From: Cristatella mucedo
Lineage: Eukaryota > Bryozoa > Phylactolaemata > Cristatellidae
Length of the DNA stretch: 64,000 bases
Assembly: GCA_009760855.2 (NCBI GenBank)
Contig: WPIO01000162.1
Location: 312,001 to 376,000, forward strand
Direction: 5' to 3'
How positions within the stretch are numbered: the stretch's first letter is position 1; the number at the start of each line of letters is the position of its first letter. The translations under genes and the position numbers were made by a program. Shown one piece after another: positions 19,766-32,089 of this stretch. A model generated the notes under the pieces. The model was not told where the DNA came from and ran no database searches. It saw nothing but the letters and a program-made list of their open reading frames with translations.

Positions 19766-21577
19766 CACTAAATTGTTACAATTTATGTCTGCTGAAAGTG
19801 CATCTGCTTTATTAAGCAGTATCTTTTTCCGTCAGTCCGTCAGATACATTTTGTGTTCCCTCGAGCTCGTCTTAACTCAATATGCTGTTAATGCTAACAG
19901 CCATGCGGTCTTGAGTCATCCAATGTGCTATTCTTTGGTTTTATGAGGCTTGAATAGAGTGGCTATTTCAATAAAGCATGGTTGCCGCTCCTTAGAGCGA
20001 GCTGTAATACCTTCAGAGACAGTTGGTGTTTTTACCATGCTGTCTGTATCGCAGGTTGTTAACAAGCTTCGCATTTAAATTAAATTTTGTACATTTCTCT
20101 AGCATTTTGAGAGTGCCGAACAGGCGCTTCCAGTGGCAGTTTAATGGCAGGCCTGAGAGTGCAAATACTAGGGCATTCCCGAAGGTTCCTGCATAGTCGA
20201 AGCACGTGTAAAGGAGTAAGGATAGTATAAATTGCAGGTACCTAGCTGAAGAAGAATTTGTCTATCATGCAGGACCGGGATAGTATTTAAAAAAGTTGAA
20301 AATCATCACAAAGTGTCTCGTGGTTTTTGAAAAATTACTCTGTGGGAGAGACTGAACTTTATCTATGTCAGCATTGCAGTGACGAGTTTGGGATTATGCT
20401 ATTATCTTTTCACGAACTAGGCTCCCCATATGTTCTCAAAGTCTCCTCATGTCCAGTTCCTACTGTGCTGTGTTATGTATTCCTAATAATGCTGTACCCG
20501 AGATGATCCGGAAAGACGAGTGCACGTAATCCATTCCTGAAAGAAAAGCTTCCCCATTAAGAAAAGCTATTACCTTAGGCGTGGATTACATGAATTTGTC
20601 TTTCAAGGGCACCTAAAAGTTGTACAGTATAACTAATTCTAAGCTCCAGCTTGCGGCTATCGCGAAGCACCTAACACTCGCCACAGAGCTACTCTCAGCT
20701 GGCATGGCTTCAATTTGATCAAGACAGTTCTGAGGTAAATTTGTTTAGTGACTATTAATAAAAACACATGCTATAGCACCTCAGATATCTAAATATTTTT
20801 CTAGGCACTTTGTATTTTTCGCAAAAGTAGCGCGATCGTAAGCGCCTAGAGAGACATTAAGTTTTGTTTAAAATTCTTCTTGCAGCTTTGCTGGTTTAAA
20901 AGTCTGCTGGTTAAGACAATTAAAAGGTCTATTTAAATGCTTCCATCTGTTTTCCAATAACTCTTCTCTCTCACCTTCCCCTCTAACAGCATAGCTTCAA
21001 ATATAAAGATCAGTCAAACTGCCTAACTGTCAACATCATGGGCTTGCCCTCTGTTGTTTTTTTACCCGGCTTAATCAATTTCCCGCTCCTGACCTTTGCT
21101 GAATGCTTATTTCTGCTAATTAGACTTGACTGCTGAAACTTCCGTGGAAGTCACACAGAATAGATATGAACAGTGCCTACGCAAATTTAGAAATAACTCA
21201 TACAGTCTTCAATTTGTAATTTAAGATAATAAATCTCCGTATGCTGTTCCAAAAAACTAGTAAGACTGCATTGATGTTACCAAGAACCGTTGCCTAGCCC
21301 ATTCCTAGCCTAAGCTGCTGTTGCTACCCTTTCGGTAGCCAATCTACTTCATGTCCCTCCACGAAGAGAAAATCAGAGGCGCAGCTGAGTCGGTAGAGCA
21401 GCTCTAGTAACGAATAGCATGTACGTTGCAGTTCATTACATTTAGAAAATGAGTTAGCTTTCAGACAATGCCTACGTGCACTTTTCCGAAAAGGCAAATG
21501 ACCTGATCCAAAATTTCTCTAGGGTTAGATAATTTGCTATTAAACCTCAGAGTCCTGGCAGTACTCACAAATTCTCC
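19766..21577. other. Mostly unassigned, with LINE-A tail scraps near 20,780-20,870
   Basis: Single-copy-looking AT-rich sequence. At 20,777-20,870 a reversed LINE-A tail (tctaggcactttgtattt) is immediately followed by a forward one (aagcgcctagagagacattaag), an inverted pair. At 21,373-21,440 a tRNA-like A-box (gctgagtcggtagagc) has no intact B-box. Strong polypyrimidine-AG near 20,990 is not followed by a usable phase-1 frame. Confidence 0.4.
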
Positions 21578-21755
21578 CTTAGGATTTACTTAAGCTGAAT
21601 GTCTTGAATTAAAGGCTTTTCTATTCTGCTGGCAGTAAGTATTGGCAAGACAAACCAGGTCAGCCTCTTTTATAGTTACAATTTACAAAAAAGAGAGCTG
21701 ATGCTATCCCATGACCTTCCTTAAAAAGTCCTTTAAACTTGCCTTGCATAAAGCC
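21578..21755 (+). repeat. Fragment of the LDLa intron module
   Basis: Nearly identical to 25,990-26,176, the intron segment just downstream of the LDLa exon A (aggatttacttaagctgaat ... cataaagccgagatcgt). No LDLa exon precedes it, so this is a partial copy about 4.4 kb upstream of the main cluster. Confidence 0.85.
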
Positions 21756-23284
21756 GAGATCGTTGGGATTCTGTCTCACTAACATACCTGTAGGTATTAT
21801 GAACTTTGACCTGAAAACTCTGAATCTGAAACTTTATTCAAAATACCCAGAATTTAATTGATGCACGCCCTACTACACTAAACAAATATCGTCAATATTG
21901 AGATATACTTGGTTTGTTCGTAGGTTAAAGTTTTTCATTTTTCATATGAACTGATCTGAATAAAACTATCGGTTGATGGAAAAAGTTATATTATCGCATT
22001 TTATAACACAGAAAGTAATATGTAACCCATTTGCCCTATAGATATTCCCGGTTTTGAAGGTTACCATACTGGAATGTACACTTTAAATGGCTTATACTAC
22101 ACATGCTCTTGTGAGCATAAATTACATGATAAAAAATTGTCTTTTGTTAATCTTCAATAATTTCAGATAAACAAAATGTACGTAATGACTACAAAATTCC
22201 TTGGCGACCAGTTTCTCATTTGTTACGTCTATAAAGGTTTTATAATTACTACTCTTTTTGCAGTGATTCTTATCTAGGGAATCAAATTGAATTTTCTGGT
22301 TGCATTCAATACTACCAATCCTTGATTTTTTTTCTATTGCGAACTGATAGTCGCCAGCACTGCATTGTTTTTGCTTTGATCCTATGCATGTGAAAGACTA
22401 AAAGAAAACGTTGATTTAACATACAATAATCATTCACTAAATCTCACAACTGGCATGACTATATCGGCTCAGTATTTGCATGGCACGTTTTTCCAGGCAC
22501 ACAACAAGCATTGCAGCTATAAGATAGCGTGTAGTCGATATTTACTTACTTTCATTTGCAATTATATGGTTATTAATAATTATTCATTATTAAGTCCTTT
22601 CGATTGCGTACTCACGTAATTCTGTTTTTAATCAATGTTGTTCTGCTAAATGTTTGAATGTTTCAACCGTTTAGCTTGTAACAGATGATGATTTATCCGA
22701 CAATCTTTTTCCTTAACATTAGAAGAAAGACATGCACTGAGCTGTCCGCACACCGTGTTTACCGTACTGGACTTGTCATGGCACTATGAAGTGGTCCTGC
22801 ATGCTGGCCAAAAGCCGATTCACAGAGGAAAACGCATTTTCAGTGCATTTAGCTAAACGAAAAGTCATAATTTGGGGGTCTTACCCTACAGGCCATTTAC
22901 TGAAAACACTGCATTCCAGTGTATTATGACCCCTATACGTATACACTCTGTTTTCTGACACTCGACCACCAACCGAATATGGTAAAAGCTTTTTCCAGGT
23001 AAACTGAGTGAGTGATGAGACGTGACTCGAAAAAAATTCCCGGTGAGCTTGACTACTGTTCATGGCCCGGTGTGAGCTACAGGCGAGATTATATTAAATT
23101 ACTGTGAACATTATTTATTTCTCCAAATTAACAGAGCCATCCCAGTGCATTTCTGTACCAAACTCTGCAAGTAAAAACAAGATTAAAGCTGACCACAAAC
23201 ATTGCTTGAGACTAATTATTGCTTTTAATTCTTATATGAGTTCCGAAAAAGGACTGAACTAATTATGTGAGAAACCAGGTAGAG
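21756..23284. other. Unassigned stretch
   Basis: AT-rich, with no repeat family identified and no ORF above 60 codons with a domain. An acceptor-like actctttttgcag at about 22,262 leads to an immediate stop in phase 1. Confidence 0.45.
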
Positions 23285-23960
23285 AAGACACGCCCCGATA
23301 GCTAGCAATTACATCACATTCCAATCTGAGATTAGGTAATGTCATCCATGGGAGCTTCCAAACGACTGAACGAGATTCTTAGTTCTGTCTCGGCTCGATT
23401 AATCTAAATACTGTTTGGCTTGGTAAATAGAAAAGCTGCTAGGCAACGGCAGCTGGCGATAACTACTGCTGCAAGGATATTTAATTAATTCAGAAAGTTC
23501 AACCGTGTGTTGCCTTTTTCTGAAAGAGTTCTGATGGATGTCGGTATTTAAACGGATGCAAGGCAAAGTATGCAGCCTTACCCGCAATACATGCTGGCAC
23601 ACACCAAATGGCTGAGCCTGTACAATCCTAGTCGTGACGTCAGGTTCTATTCGGGCCATAACTCCTCAGTGACATTCCAACGGTTACCCACTGCGGCTAA
23701 ACTAAAGCTTTTGCTCTGCAGGTCCTAGAATACGGAACTCACTCTTACAAAAACTTCGTGGTACAACTACTGTCCTGCTGGATAGTGTGGCATATCTTTT
23801 GCCACAGTTATAGCCAGCTACTACCACGATACTCGTTACCTCCACTGCTCCACTGACTCTGCTATGCTTCTAACATTGTCTCATTTGGATGAGTTAATTC
23901 TTGCAGCTACCGAATGCTTTCTTAAAGCCATTTAAGCTAGTATAGGGATGTGAATGAGTA
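23285..23960 (+). mobile_element. LINE-B RT C-terminal fragment
   Basis: Follows the better LINE-B copy at 49,495-50,170: tagttctgtctcggctcgatt equals 'VLSRLDY', agcttttgctctgcaggtcctag equals 'SFSSAGPR', and gctaccgaatgc equals 'GYRMR'. No frame stays open. Confidence 0.7.
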
Positions 23961-24184
23961 TATCGGAGTTCATGTTGTTTTCGTGGCTTTTTGGAGATAA
24001 AACAGAGATAAATCAGATAAACTACGTGTGGTTAGTTACACCTATCAGGTTCTCAACATTTATTTACATGATGTGACTGAAATAAGTGTTAGGATAATGA
24101 TGAAATATTACCATACCAACGAATAACTCAGTTCCGTGCATTACTCCACAAATTGGCAAAAACAAATAATACATTTATGTACAA

Positions 24185-24300
24185 AATATATATATATATA
24201 TGTGTGTGTGAATGTATATATTTATGTATGTAGAGGAAGACAGAGAGAGATTGAGTAAGAGAGATTGAGAAAGATAGACAGAGACAGAGAGGGTAGAAGC
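24185..24300. repeat. Dinucleotide repeats (AT)n(GT)n and GA-rich run
   Basis: Short (AT)n(GT)n at about 24,188-24,211, followed by an imperfect agagaga run to about 24,292. The minus-strand ORF here (24,128-24,322) is a low-complexity translation. Confidence 0.85.
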
Positions 24301-24819
24301 TGCATTCTGTCCACACGTTCATAGATAACTGATACGTGTTTTATGAATTCTCAGTTTAGTAAGCTAAGGCATATGATGGTTATAATTTTCCTTTTCATGC
24401 ATCACTTAAAACGGACAATGTTGCTGGATGTGAGCTCAAAATTACTGATTGACAAATTTATCTGATAAGGCCAATTAAGTGGACAAGAGAAACTGAACTT
24501 AAATTAAGAACCTGTATGAGGGATCGACCGTTTGATCCTGTGGGGCAGCTTTTTTGCCTTTTACTGCCTAGCGTTGGTTGCACTACTGCATTCCCAATAC
24601 TTTGAGCATGCAGGTTAAAAGGCTTCCACTGACCACTGTAAAGAAAACAAACGTGAATTGCTGAATTTTCATGGAGGGAACGTGCAAAAACCCTGTTAAT
24701 ATAGTGCGTTTTTTAGATTGCATCAAGCTTTAGGCGAAGCAATTTTTCAATTAATTGTTAAATGTACTGCTGAAAATTTTAAAGTAGCTCAGTTTTCAAT
24801 AATCATGATACACCGACTG

Positions 24820-25055
24820 AACACAGCTTCCTCTGAGAACTCAATTTATTTCCAGGTGCTTTACATTTGTTGCAAAGGAAACATGTTTGCATAGTGAGTG
24901 GTATCATGCTTGATAAGCCAATTAAATATCATGGTCAGGGGTGATATGCAGGGTCAGTGTGCACGTTTGGTTAGTAGCAGCTTGCACCGTGTCAGCATGC
25001 ATAAGCATTTAAAGGACGAATCAGAGGGACCCCCTAAATGCTGATCAGTATTTTT
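24820..25055 (-). mobile_element. LINE-A 3' UTR and tail
   Basis: Reversed tail (ctctgagaactcaatttatttccagg) then 3' UTR words gtcagtgtgcacg and gtcagcatgcataagcat, ending at the point equal to the last codons of the RT ORF (agggaccccctaaatgct). It is 5'-truncated to the 3' UTR. It abuts the LDLa module A. Confidence 0.8.
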
Positions 25056-25835
25056 TTAAAGATTAGGATTCAGCATAACAGGTTTTGCATCCTCGCTGCC
25101 ATCAAGGGGCACCTCTGCATCGGCTATGACTGCATCCATGCCGTTGTAAGAATTATAGCAAACTATCAGTTAGTGGATTTGAGTGTGCTTGTTTGGGTGT
25201 GTCCGTGTCAGGGTGTATGATATGCTCCTATGTTAAAATTATAATTCGGTGCAATGGATCGAAATCGTGGAAAATCAGCAAACCCAAGATCTAAAACTGG
25301 AAAATGTTAGGGCAGTTCTCCGACAGAATTCGTTTGCCTAGCAGCAACTCTGCTCATCTGTATCATATCTGGTCGTCAGGGTACCGTTTAATTGGATGTC
25401 AAACTTTATACAAATTGAATAATCAAACGAAATTAATTCGAAAAGAGGACCGAACAAATAGGTTACGTTGAATGTTGTCTTTCTACTGTAAATTAGAGAC
25501 ATGGGGTGCAGCTAGGCATTAAGGGACATCATATAAGATAAGCGGCCGCCATCATTGCTTCGATCTTCCGGGTCTGTTAACTCTTCATGATAAAGAAGCC
25601 AGAGAAGTGATAAGATAGATCGTCCTCTTCAATAAACACCTCAATGCATTCGAGCGTCAGGTCCTAGTATCTTTTGATCGTCCGTAATTTTAGTAGTTTA
25701 AACAAATTGAAATAATAACATTTACAAACACCACACTCAGCACATGAAGTGAGCATAATCATACGTATTCATTTAAAAAAGTAGACAACCAGGTGGTGAT
25801 TTCTGTTAGCGAAAATTTCTGTTTTCATTCAATTG

Positions 25836-25970
25836 ATCCCTCAAGAAAAACACTGTGCCTGGACAATCAGAGGTTTTGGTGTAACACAAGCTACCGATGT
25901 ATAGATCGACGTGACGTATGCGACGGTCACCAGGATTGTAAAAATGGTGAAGATGAGCAGGATTGTCAAG
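25836..25970 (+). pseudogene. LDLa exon A, splice acceptor lost
   Basis: Encodes a textbook LDL-receptor class A module: Cys pattern C-x6-FWC-x5-C-x6-C-x4-C-x8-C, including 'DVCDGHQDCKNGEDEQDC' with the acidic calcium-binding residues intact. The donor (caag|gtgatt) is present. The acceptor that is ttcattcaatag in copies B and C reads ttcattcaattg here, so the AG is lost. A downstream tcaag could serve but would change the phase. Eighteen bases shorter than B and C between the first Cys and FWC. Probably a skipped or dead exon. Confidence 0.7.
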
Positions 25971-26369
25971 GTGATTAGAATTTATTGATCAGTTAGGATT
26001 TACTTAAGTTGAATGTCTTGAATTAAAGGCTTTTCTATTCTGCTGGCAGTAAGTATTGGCAAGACAAACCAGGTCAGCCTCTTTTATAGTTACGATTTAC
26101 AAAAAAGAGAGCTGATGCTATCCCATGACCTTCCTTAAAAAGTCCTTTAAACTTGCCTTGCATAAAGCCGAGATCGTCTCCAACATTATCCACCTAGTGT
26201 TTACTACTGTTCGTCTCTCACCGTCTTTCTCTTTCCAACACCCATATTTAAAAATGCATCTATCTTTTAGGAAGACTACTTAGCTCAATGTTGTCATCGC
26301 TCTCTTTGCTAATGTTACAATTAGTCGTCTATTATCGTTTTCACCTTAAACGTTGAGATACATATAAAT

Positions 26370-26525
26370 ATAAATATATATATATATAACTCATTTATAT
26401 AGCGCTACAAGTGAACCTAACCTCTATTCAGACGCTTTACATATGCCTCGGGGTTCAAGCCCACGACCTCAGTCAGACCTTGGTCGGAGCGAGCACCTTA
26501 ACCACTAGAACAAACCAGCTCGGCA
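26370..26525 (-). mobile_element. SINE-2 (tRNA head, LINE-A-like tail)
   Basis: On the minus strand: gagctggtttgttctagtgg, then ttaaggtgctcgctccgacc, a B-box-like gggcttgaacccc, gaggcatatgtaaagcgtct, and the tail gaatagaggttaggttcact..gcgctatataaat. A short (AT)n run lies at its 3' end. Unlike the other tails, it is found only in module copy A at this point. Confidence 0.8.
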
Positions 26526-27654
26526 AGTTACTCTATGTCTCACATTAGGCTTTCTACCATACGCAGAAAACTACAGTCTTCTCAATTGAAATTCTCTCAC
26601 AACGATATATGTGCAGGCATTTTTACCTTTAACCTGAAAACTTTGAAAGTGCCCCCTATTGCTTATAGGGGGCGCCGTATTTATACTTTGCCTACTTTCC
26701 TCAAAAACATGCATCGTTATTCAGATATATCAAGTGTTTTAATTGTGTAAGTGTTCTAATTATTTGTATGAACTGACCGTCATGAAATTATATGACAATT
26801 ACACTTTTGTAAGCTTGCTTTTGATATCCAGCAAGTGGTCAGCCATTAACCTGTCAGAAATTGTCTGGGTTAACGATTACCATCACTGAACATATTTCAC
26901 TTTAATTTGTGTATAAAAGAAAAGCTCTCGCCAGAATCAGTCACTCGCTAAACTAATATAATACTCGTTCATCTATTGTAAGCTGAGGTATACAAGCCTT
27001 TTTTAGTAATTCGATATTTACTCAGAGACCAGTGGTTCATCCTCAACATCCCTCACAGATAAAGGCTTATTTTAACCCTTACAGATACTTGTATCCTAGG
27101 AATCACAATCTCGAACGGACGATTTTAAATTAGGAGAGAGCAACGAAGATCAATGGTTCTGACTCTTTTATAAAATTCAACATGTTGGTGCGGATTATGA
27201 TAGGATTATACATTTATGAGGTAACAGTGTCAACGGACACATCTATAACGTGGCTTGAAGTGACCCTTTACATTTGTTACCTTTTAGAGGTTTCTTAACG
27301 GCTTCCGATCCAGGCTCTTCTTTCTTTAGTTGAACAGGTACAGTATCTTCGAGAAATTGAGCTTCTATGTCGTGGCTGTCCGACTGACAATATATAGTCA
27401 TCTCTAATATATAGCCATATATCAGTCATCTCTATGCCCTAGTCGCACCTTTTCATTCCAATCGAAGACTTTCCCTTGTAGTCTTTCAAGTGCACATAAT
27501 GAGCCATGACGGATCCGTACCTACTTACCTACCTACCTGCCAACCTACGTAATAATTGTGCCTACTGAGCGAGCACACTTCCGCTTCTGATGCCCATCTA
27601 ACTCAGCGCCTGCACCAGCGTTTTCACTTCATAATAAGAGTAAAAATCCTAATG

Positions 27655-28450
27655 CATGCGATATAGTGCTTTTGGAGACTTTAATCTTGTTCTATGCACT
27701 TTACAAATGCTGTTAAATAAGGATGAACGAATGTTTAATTGTAGCATGTTTAGTGCCAACATGCATAACCTGGTTACAGATGACAAGCACTGAATTAGCA
27801 TCCATATATGGCTAGTGGCAGCATGGACATTGTCAGCACTTACATGCACGTATCTAAAATTCGTATTTAGGCACAAGCTGTACTGAATTTCTGAACAAAA
27901 CTCGTGTGCTTTAGCTCATTAAACGTGATTAGGAGTGATATGCACAAGGTCTGCATAGAAGTTTGGATAGAGGTAGAATGCAAAATGTCAGCAAGCATGA
28001 CCATATAAAGGGCTAATAACAAGTACCTGTTTAATGCTGTCAGCAATAGATAAGTTTTAGTTGTTTCTCTGTTGCAGACGAATCAGACGCTTTTCACACA
28101 AGTCGGGAATGAGTAAGAGGCTTTGTGAGCTAGCAAGCTCAATTCACAGTTTTCAAATGACTTGAGAAGTGTATGAGGTATGGGTAAACAGTTACATTCG
28201 TAAAGGTTATTGGCACAATACTTGGCGTTGTGCCTTAGCCCTAGCCTTTTGTGAAAGTGCACTTGATTGGCAGGCTGGAGCCCAATAATGAAGGGATTTA
28301 AAAGGGAGTGATAAATCCTTGATTTCCATGCCTTGCTTATCCGTGAGGGAATGCAGGTCGGCGAGAATCTATATGATGTGGAACCATGGACGCTAATAAT
28401 GGACCAGCCTAGCTGCAGCGTTGTATCTACGGCCACAGCAGAGTTGAACG
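27655..28450 (-). mobile_element. LINE-A C-terminal and 3' UTR fragment
   Basis: Minus-strand ORF 28,083-28,436 retains 'TTLQLGWSIISV', a frame-shifted 'RFSPTCIPS' and 'LLKSFENCELSLLAHKA' (from LKSFGDRAFSSYAPKA). The 3' UTR and tail occupy 28,080-27,660. A second 3' UTR-like segment (27,780-27,850) suggests two overlapping truncated copies. Counterpart at 42,285-43,030. Confidence 0.75.
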
Positions 28451-28569
28451 TTTAAACATTATATTTATTTACTTAGAGCCTGAACAAGAATACATATCTC
28501 TAAGGGTACTAGAAAAACGAATTTCAATGAAATGCATCCATATATTCAAATATACATACAGACATTATT

Positions 28570-28582
28570 AAATATGCATGTG

Positions 28583-28675
<93 letters not shown>
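28570..28675. repeat. (AT)n(TG)n dinucleotide array
   Basis: Interrupted (AT)n at about 28,586-28,627, then about 22 TG units to 28,672. The matching site in the right copy (43,135-43,265) is (CA)n(TA)n on the same strand, i.e. the opposite orientation. Confidence 0.95.
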
Positions 28676-28679
28676 GTGT

Positions 28680-29500
28680 ATAGGTTGTTTGTCGTCGACT
28701 TTGTGATAATAGACGAAGATTTATTAAATGGTTTCTCGTCACTGTAATCTGTGGCTGTAATTTACCCTTTAACGGATCAGTTAAAGCGAGAAATCTTGTT
28801 ATAGTTGGGTGACAACATATCAATCGGGAAGTCTGGATCTCGTAGGGAAAAGTCTTTTCACGTAGGAAAAGATTTCTTATAAGAAACCTTGACTCTTGAA
28901 CGAGCTTCTGTCCATGTAATGCTGCTTTCTTGCTTTGCACAACCGATAGTTGGTTGGGCTTCTGCATTCCCAATACTCAATGAGCTCAATCTTTAAATCA
29001 TCCATTTACCTTTGCAAAGAATAAAATGGAGACGGTAATTTGTTTATACTTTGAACCAGGGAAAAAGGTTGTCATTGAGTTTATTAATACTAACGATATG
29101 TACATTTAGACTACATTTTCCCGCCACCAATTTTTCGGGTGTTTAATTCATGCGTTTTTATTTGGACGTCTAGATTAAACGCAATTTTTATGGATAATTG
29201 AAATTAAGCTTCATGGTACCAAGATTGCTTTAGTTTTAAAACTGATATTAGAAAAATTCAATGAAAATAATTGCCGTTAACAATAACCAAAAGACACATT
29301 TAATTGAATCACGGATAGTTCAATATGCCCGGAACGCCAGGTGTCTGCGTAAATGTATATATATTCGTATGTAAGAACATATGTATATTCATATATATAA
29401 CCACATGTGAATATTCGTATATAAATAAGTGTCAATATACATATATATATATATATATATATGAATATTCAAACTGAATATATTTAATAAATATTACAAC
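28680..29500. other. Duplicated non-coding stretch
   Basis: Shared with 43,270-44,085 in the right copy. AT-rich, with an (AT)n array at about 29,440-29,462. I see no coding frame or known element in it. Confidence 0.5.
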
Positions 29501-29504
29501 AACT

Positions 29505-29785
29505 ATAGGTACCTAAGCCGGAGGAGCTCTACCTGCAGGTGTCGTGGCCGACAACCAGAACTTGCGGTTCATGGACGGATAGCGATCAGCTTCTAACCCT
29601 GAAATGGATCCGGAGCAGCACAGCCGCCTCAAAGCTGCTAGTTTCTCGTTGCCTATGCCGAGGGTCGCCAGGAAAGCTTCATTGGCTGGCCAGCAGCTAC
29701 CATGGCACTGCCAGGACTGGGCCTTACCATTTCCTACCGGTTGTCAGGGTACTTAAACACAAGACTGGAACCTCATAAGTGTCAA
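29505..29785 (+). other. GC-rich block with 79-codon ORF conserved between duplicates
   Basis: A 280-bp island clearly richer in GC than its surroundings. The ORF 29,539-29,778 and its counterpart 44,126-44,365 are both exactly 79 codons, end at the same place and share 'RCLCRGSPGKLHWLASSYHG'. In the next frame both copies read '(G/V)RQESFIGWP', which recalls the start of a BIR domain, but the Cys/His zinc residues of a BIR are absent. No splice pair chosen. It could be a captured gene fragment in an old transposon, or an exon relic. Confidence 0.35.
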
Positions 29786-30279
29786 CGTTTGCTCCGGTTC
29801 CCCATCACCACGGCATCCCTGCAGCCATCAGGGGGCGCCTTTGCATTGACTATGACTGCATCTGTGCAATTGTAATGATTAGACCAAACTACCTGTAAGA
29901 GGATGTGAGTGTGTTTGTTTGGTTGTGTACGTGTCAGGGAGTGTAATGTGGTTCGATGTAAAAAGTCTAATTTGTTACAACTAATCAAGATGATTGAAAA
30001 TCAACCAATCCCAAGATCTGAAACTGGAACACGTTAGGGCAATTCTCCGAAAAAATTCTTTTCCCGAGCAGCAACTCTGCTCGTCTGTATCATATCCGGT
30101 CATCACGGTAACGTTTAATATGACGTCGAACCTAATAAAAATTTAAGAATCGAAGGAAAGTACTGCAAAAAGGAGACCGAACGATTGAGTGACTCTGAAT
30201 GTGGTATTCCTACTCAAATTAGGACAACATGTCCCGAATGCCACTCCTAGCAGTGACACACAGTTTGTCCGACTTTATT

Positions 30280-30725
30280 TATATTAGTTGAGCAAAGAAA
30301 AATATAAGGTTGCATCCTATTTTTCTGGTCTGGATTTCCAGAGTAGTGGCTTCACTATAGACATCTGAGTCGCATATTACCTTGCCCTGAGGCTGATAGA
30401 ATGTTGTCGATGCCGGTTGAACACAGCAGCAGCAGATAAATGCACCGTTGAAGCAGTACAGTTTAAATAATATTCGAAGGGCTAGTTGTCTGTTTAGATT
30501 GGGATAGGAGCTTCGGGATGTACTCATCAGTAACCCCCTTCGATACGTGGTGCAGGAAGGTATTAAGGCACACCATATAAGCTGGGCTGCTGCCATAATC
30601 GGGTTGATCTTCCGGGTCTCTACATTCTTCTTGAAAAAGAAGCTAGAGTAGCGATAAGGAAGATCATTCTTTTCAGAAAATACCTCAATGCATTGAAGCG
30701 TCTGGTCTGTTATCTTTTGATCGTC
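30280..30725 (-). mobile_element. LINE-A linker to RT N-terminus fragment
   Basis: The minus-strand ORF 30,279-30,785 includes 'LQCIEVFSEKNDLPYRYSS', 'FFFKKNVETRKINP' (family: FF..KI..IR) and further degenerate linker. It is part of every LDLa module (counterparts about 25,550-25,720 and 44,880-45,400), so it inserted before module amplification. Confidence 0.65.
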
Positions 30726-30879
30726 CGTAATTTGGTAGTTTAAACAAATTGAAATATTTACATTTACAAACACCGTAGTCACCACCTAAAGTCAGCATAA
30801 TCATATGTATTCAATTAAATTATCGTTGACAACTTGGTGGTGATTTCTGTGTGCAAAAATATCTGTTTTCATTCAATAG

Positions 30880-31032
30880 ATCCATTAAGAAAACAATGGT
30901 GCCTGGAGCTTAATTGGTTCGTGCCACATCTCAGATTTTGGTGTAACACAAGCTATCAATGTACAGATGGACGATACGTATGCGACGGTCACCAGGATTG
31001 TAAACATGGTGAAGATGAACAAGGTTGTCAAG
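30880..31032 (+). CDS. LDL-receptor class A domain exon B (phase 1-1)
   Basis: 153-bp exon (51 codons) with acceptor ctgttttcattcaatag and donor ag|gtgaac, both in phase 1. It encodes one LDLa module: first Cys in 'KKQWC'-like context ('RKQWCLELNW'), 'RFWCNTSYQC', then 'YVCDGHQDCKHGEDEQGC'. All six Cys and the D..D..ED E calcium site are kept. LDLa modules bind calcium and ligands on cell-surface receptors. Same phase as the Ig and TM exons, so it can be joined to them. Compared with exon C it has Gly for Asp near the end and an extra His-Leu variation in the first loop. Confidence 0.75.
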
Positions 31033-31059
31033 GTGAACGGAATTTATTTATCCACGTCA

Positions 31060-32060
31060 GTTAGGATTTACTTAACCCGAATGTCTTGAATTAATGGCTT
31101 TCCGATTCTGCCGGCCGCAAGTATTGGCAAGACAAACCTGGTCAGCCTCTTTTAAAATGATGATTGACGAAAAAGGAAGCTAATGCTATCCCGTGAGTCG
31201 TGTGATAGCTACCAATGAGAAACGCTTTACCACTGGTGTCTTTAATGAGAAGTTAGACAAACATTTTTGATACCGCCCCTTCTCATGTGAACAAGTTTCA
31301 ACATTCTGTTTAAAGGTGTTTCAATTTACACAGCTTCTAACATCAGCTGTAAACTACAGTCTCATCTGTTGGGGTTCTCCCACAACTAGATATATGCAGG
31401 CATTATAGACGTCAATCGACGAGGACACTTTGAAAGTGATCCCATTTTGTAAATATGTATCGTCTCATTTATATATTGTATAGTATTGTCACAAACCCTC
31501 ATCAATATTCAGGTATAAATGGCGTGTTGATTGCCTAAATTGTTTAATTCTTTATCAGAACTGGTCATCGTTGGCTTTTCTGTATGTAGTATATATATAA
31601 GGTGTATTTATACAACAAAGCCAGTAATTAGAAATTTACCTCATTTAAATTGTCCCGGTTGACGGTCACCATTCACGAAAATATTTGTCTTCAATTACCG
31701 TGTTCAATGCAATCTCTTGCAAGTATCGGTAACTAGCTAAACAACTTAAACTCTCCTTCATTTCTCATAACGTCAGCTACATAAATCTTTACGTATGGTT
31801 CAATGCTTACATGGCAGCCCGTTCGTCATCCGTAACATCCCCTGCAAACTAAAGTGTGGCTACTATCCTTACAGCAACTGTTTATATTCGGAAGCACATT
31901 CTCGCACTGTTGAGTTTAAATTAAAAAGGAAATAACAGTCTGCTTGTACAATCCTCCTGTGAAACTCGACAGGATGCTGCAGTATAAGCAACGACAAAAG
32001 ATTTAAAAAGGTCGTGCTGTCAATGGCAACGACCACGTCCTGGCTAGAAGCTACTTGCAC
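31060..32060 (+). repeat. LDLa module B downstream intron
   Basis: Intron segment beginning gttaggatttacttaacccg, homologous to 25,990-27,265 and 45,660-46,830. At 31,231 it shows the uninterrupted site where the right copy carries a SINE-1 (45,855-46,035). Confidence 0.75.
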
Positions 32061-32089
32061 AGAGCCAGCCCACCAACGTTCGGCAGGCT

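Larger units (their letters stand above)
25090..27265 (+). repeat. LDLa exon-intron module, copy A
   Basis: Copy A of the module that recurs at 29,800-32,060 (B) and 44,390-46,830 (C). It includes a pre-exon region with a reversed LINE-A linker scrap (about 25,550-25,720), the LDLa exon relic, and a post-exon intron. The last 1.1 kb (26,160-27,265) is also found without an LDLa exon at 33,390, 37,130, 40,660 (short) and 48,228. Confidence 0.8.

Noticed and set aside
20960-21140. Exon after the strong polypyrimidine acceptor near 20,990
   Set aside because: Immediate stop in phase 1; the phase-0 frame of 50 codons has no domain and no donor, and does not fit the 1-1 pattern.
21373-21440. tRNA-like sequence with an A-box (gctgagtcggtagagc)
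   Set aside because: No matching B-box at the right distance and acceptor ends do not pair; probably a decayed tRNA relic.
22881-23063. Similarity between a minus ORF here and one at 58,419-58,700 ('YRGH')
   Set aside because: Only a few residues agree and the DNA does not align convincingly by eye; treated as chance.
23399-23659. 86-codon minus-strand ORF
   Set aside because: Antisense to a LINE-B RT fragment; shadow ORF.
29640-29760. BIR (IAP) domain in the GC-rich block
   Set aside because: Only an R..SF..WP-like start matches; the zinc-binding Cys and His residues are absent. Kept only as a remark.
30279-30785. 168-codon minus-strand ORF as a host gene
   Set aside because: Its end matches the LINE-A linker pattern and it recurs in every LDLa module; it is a retroelement piece.
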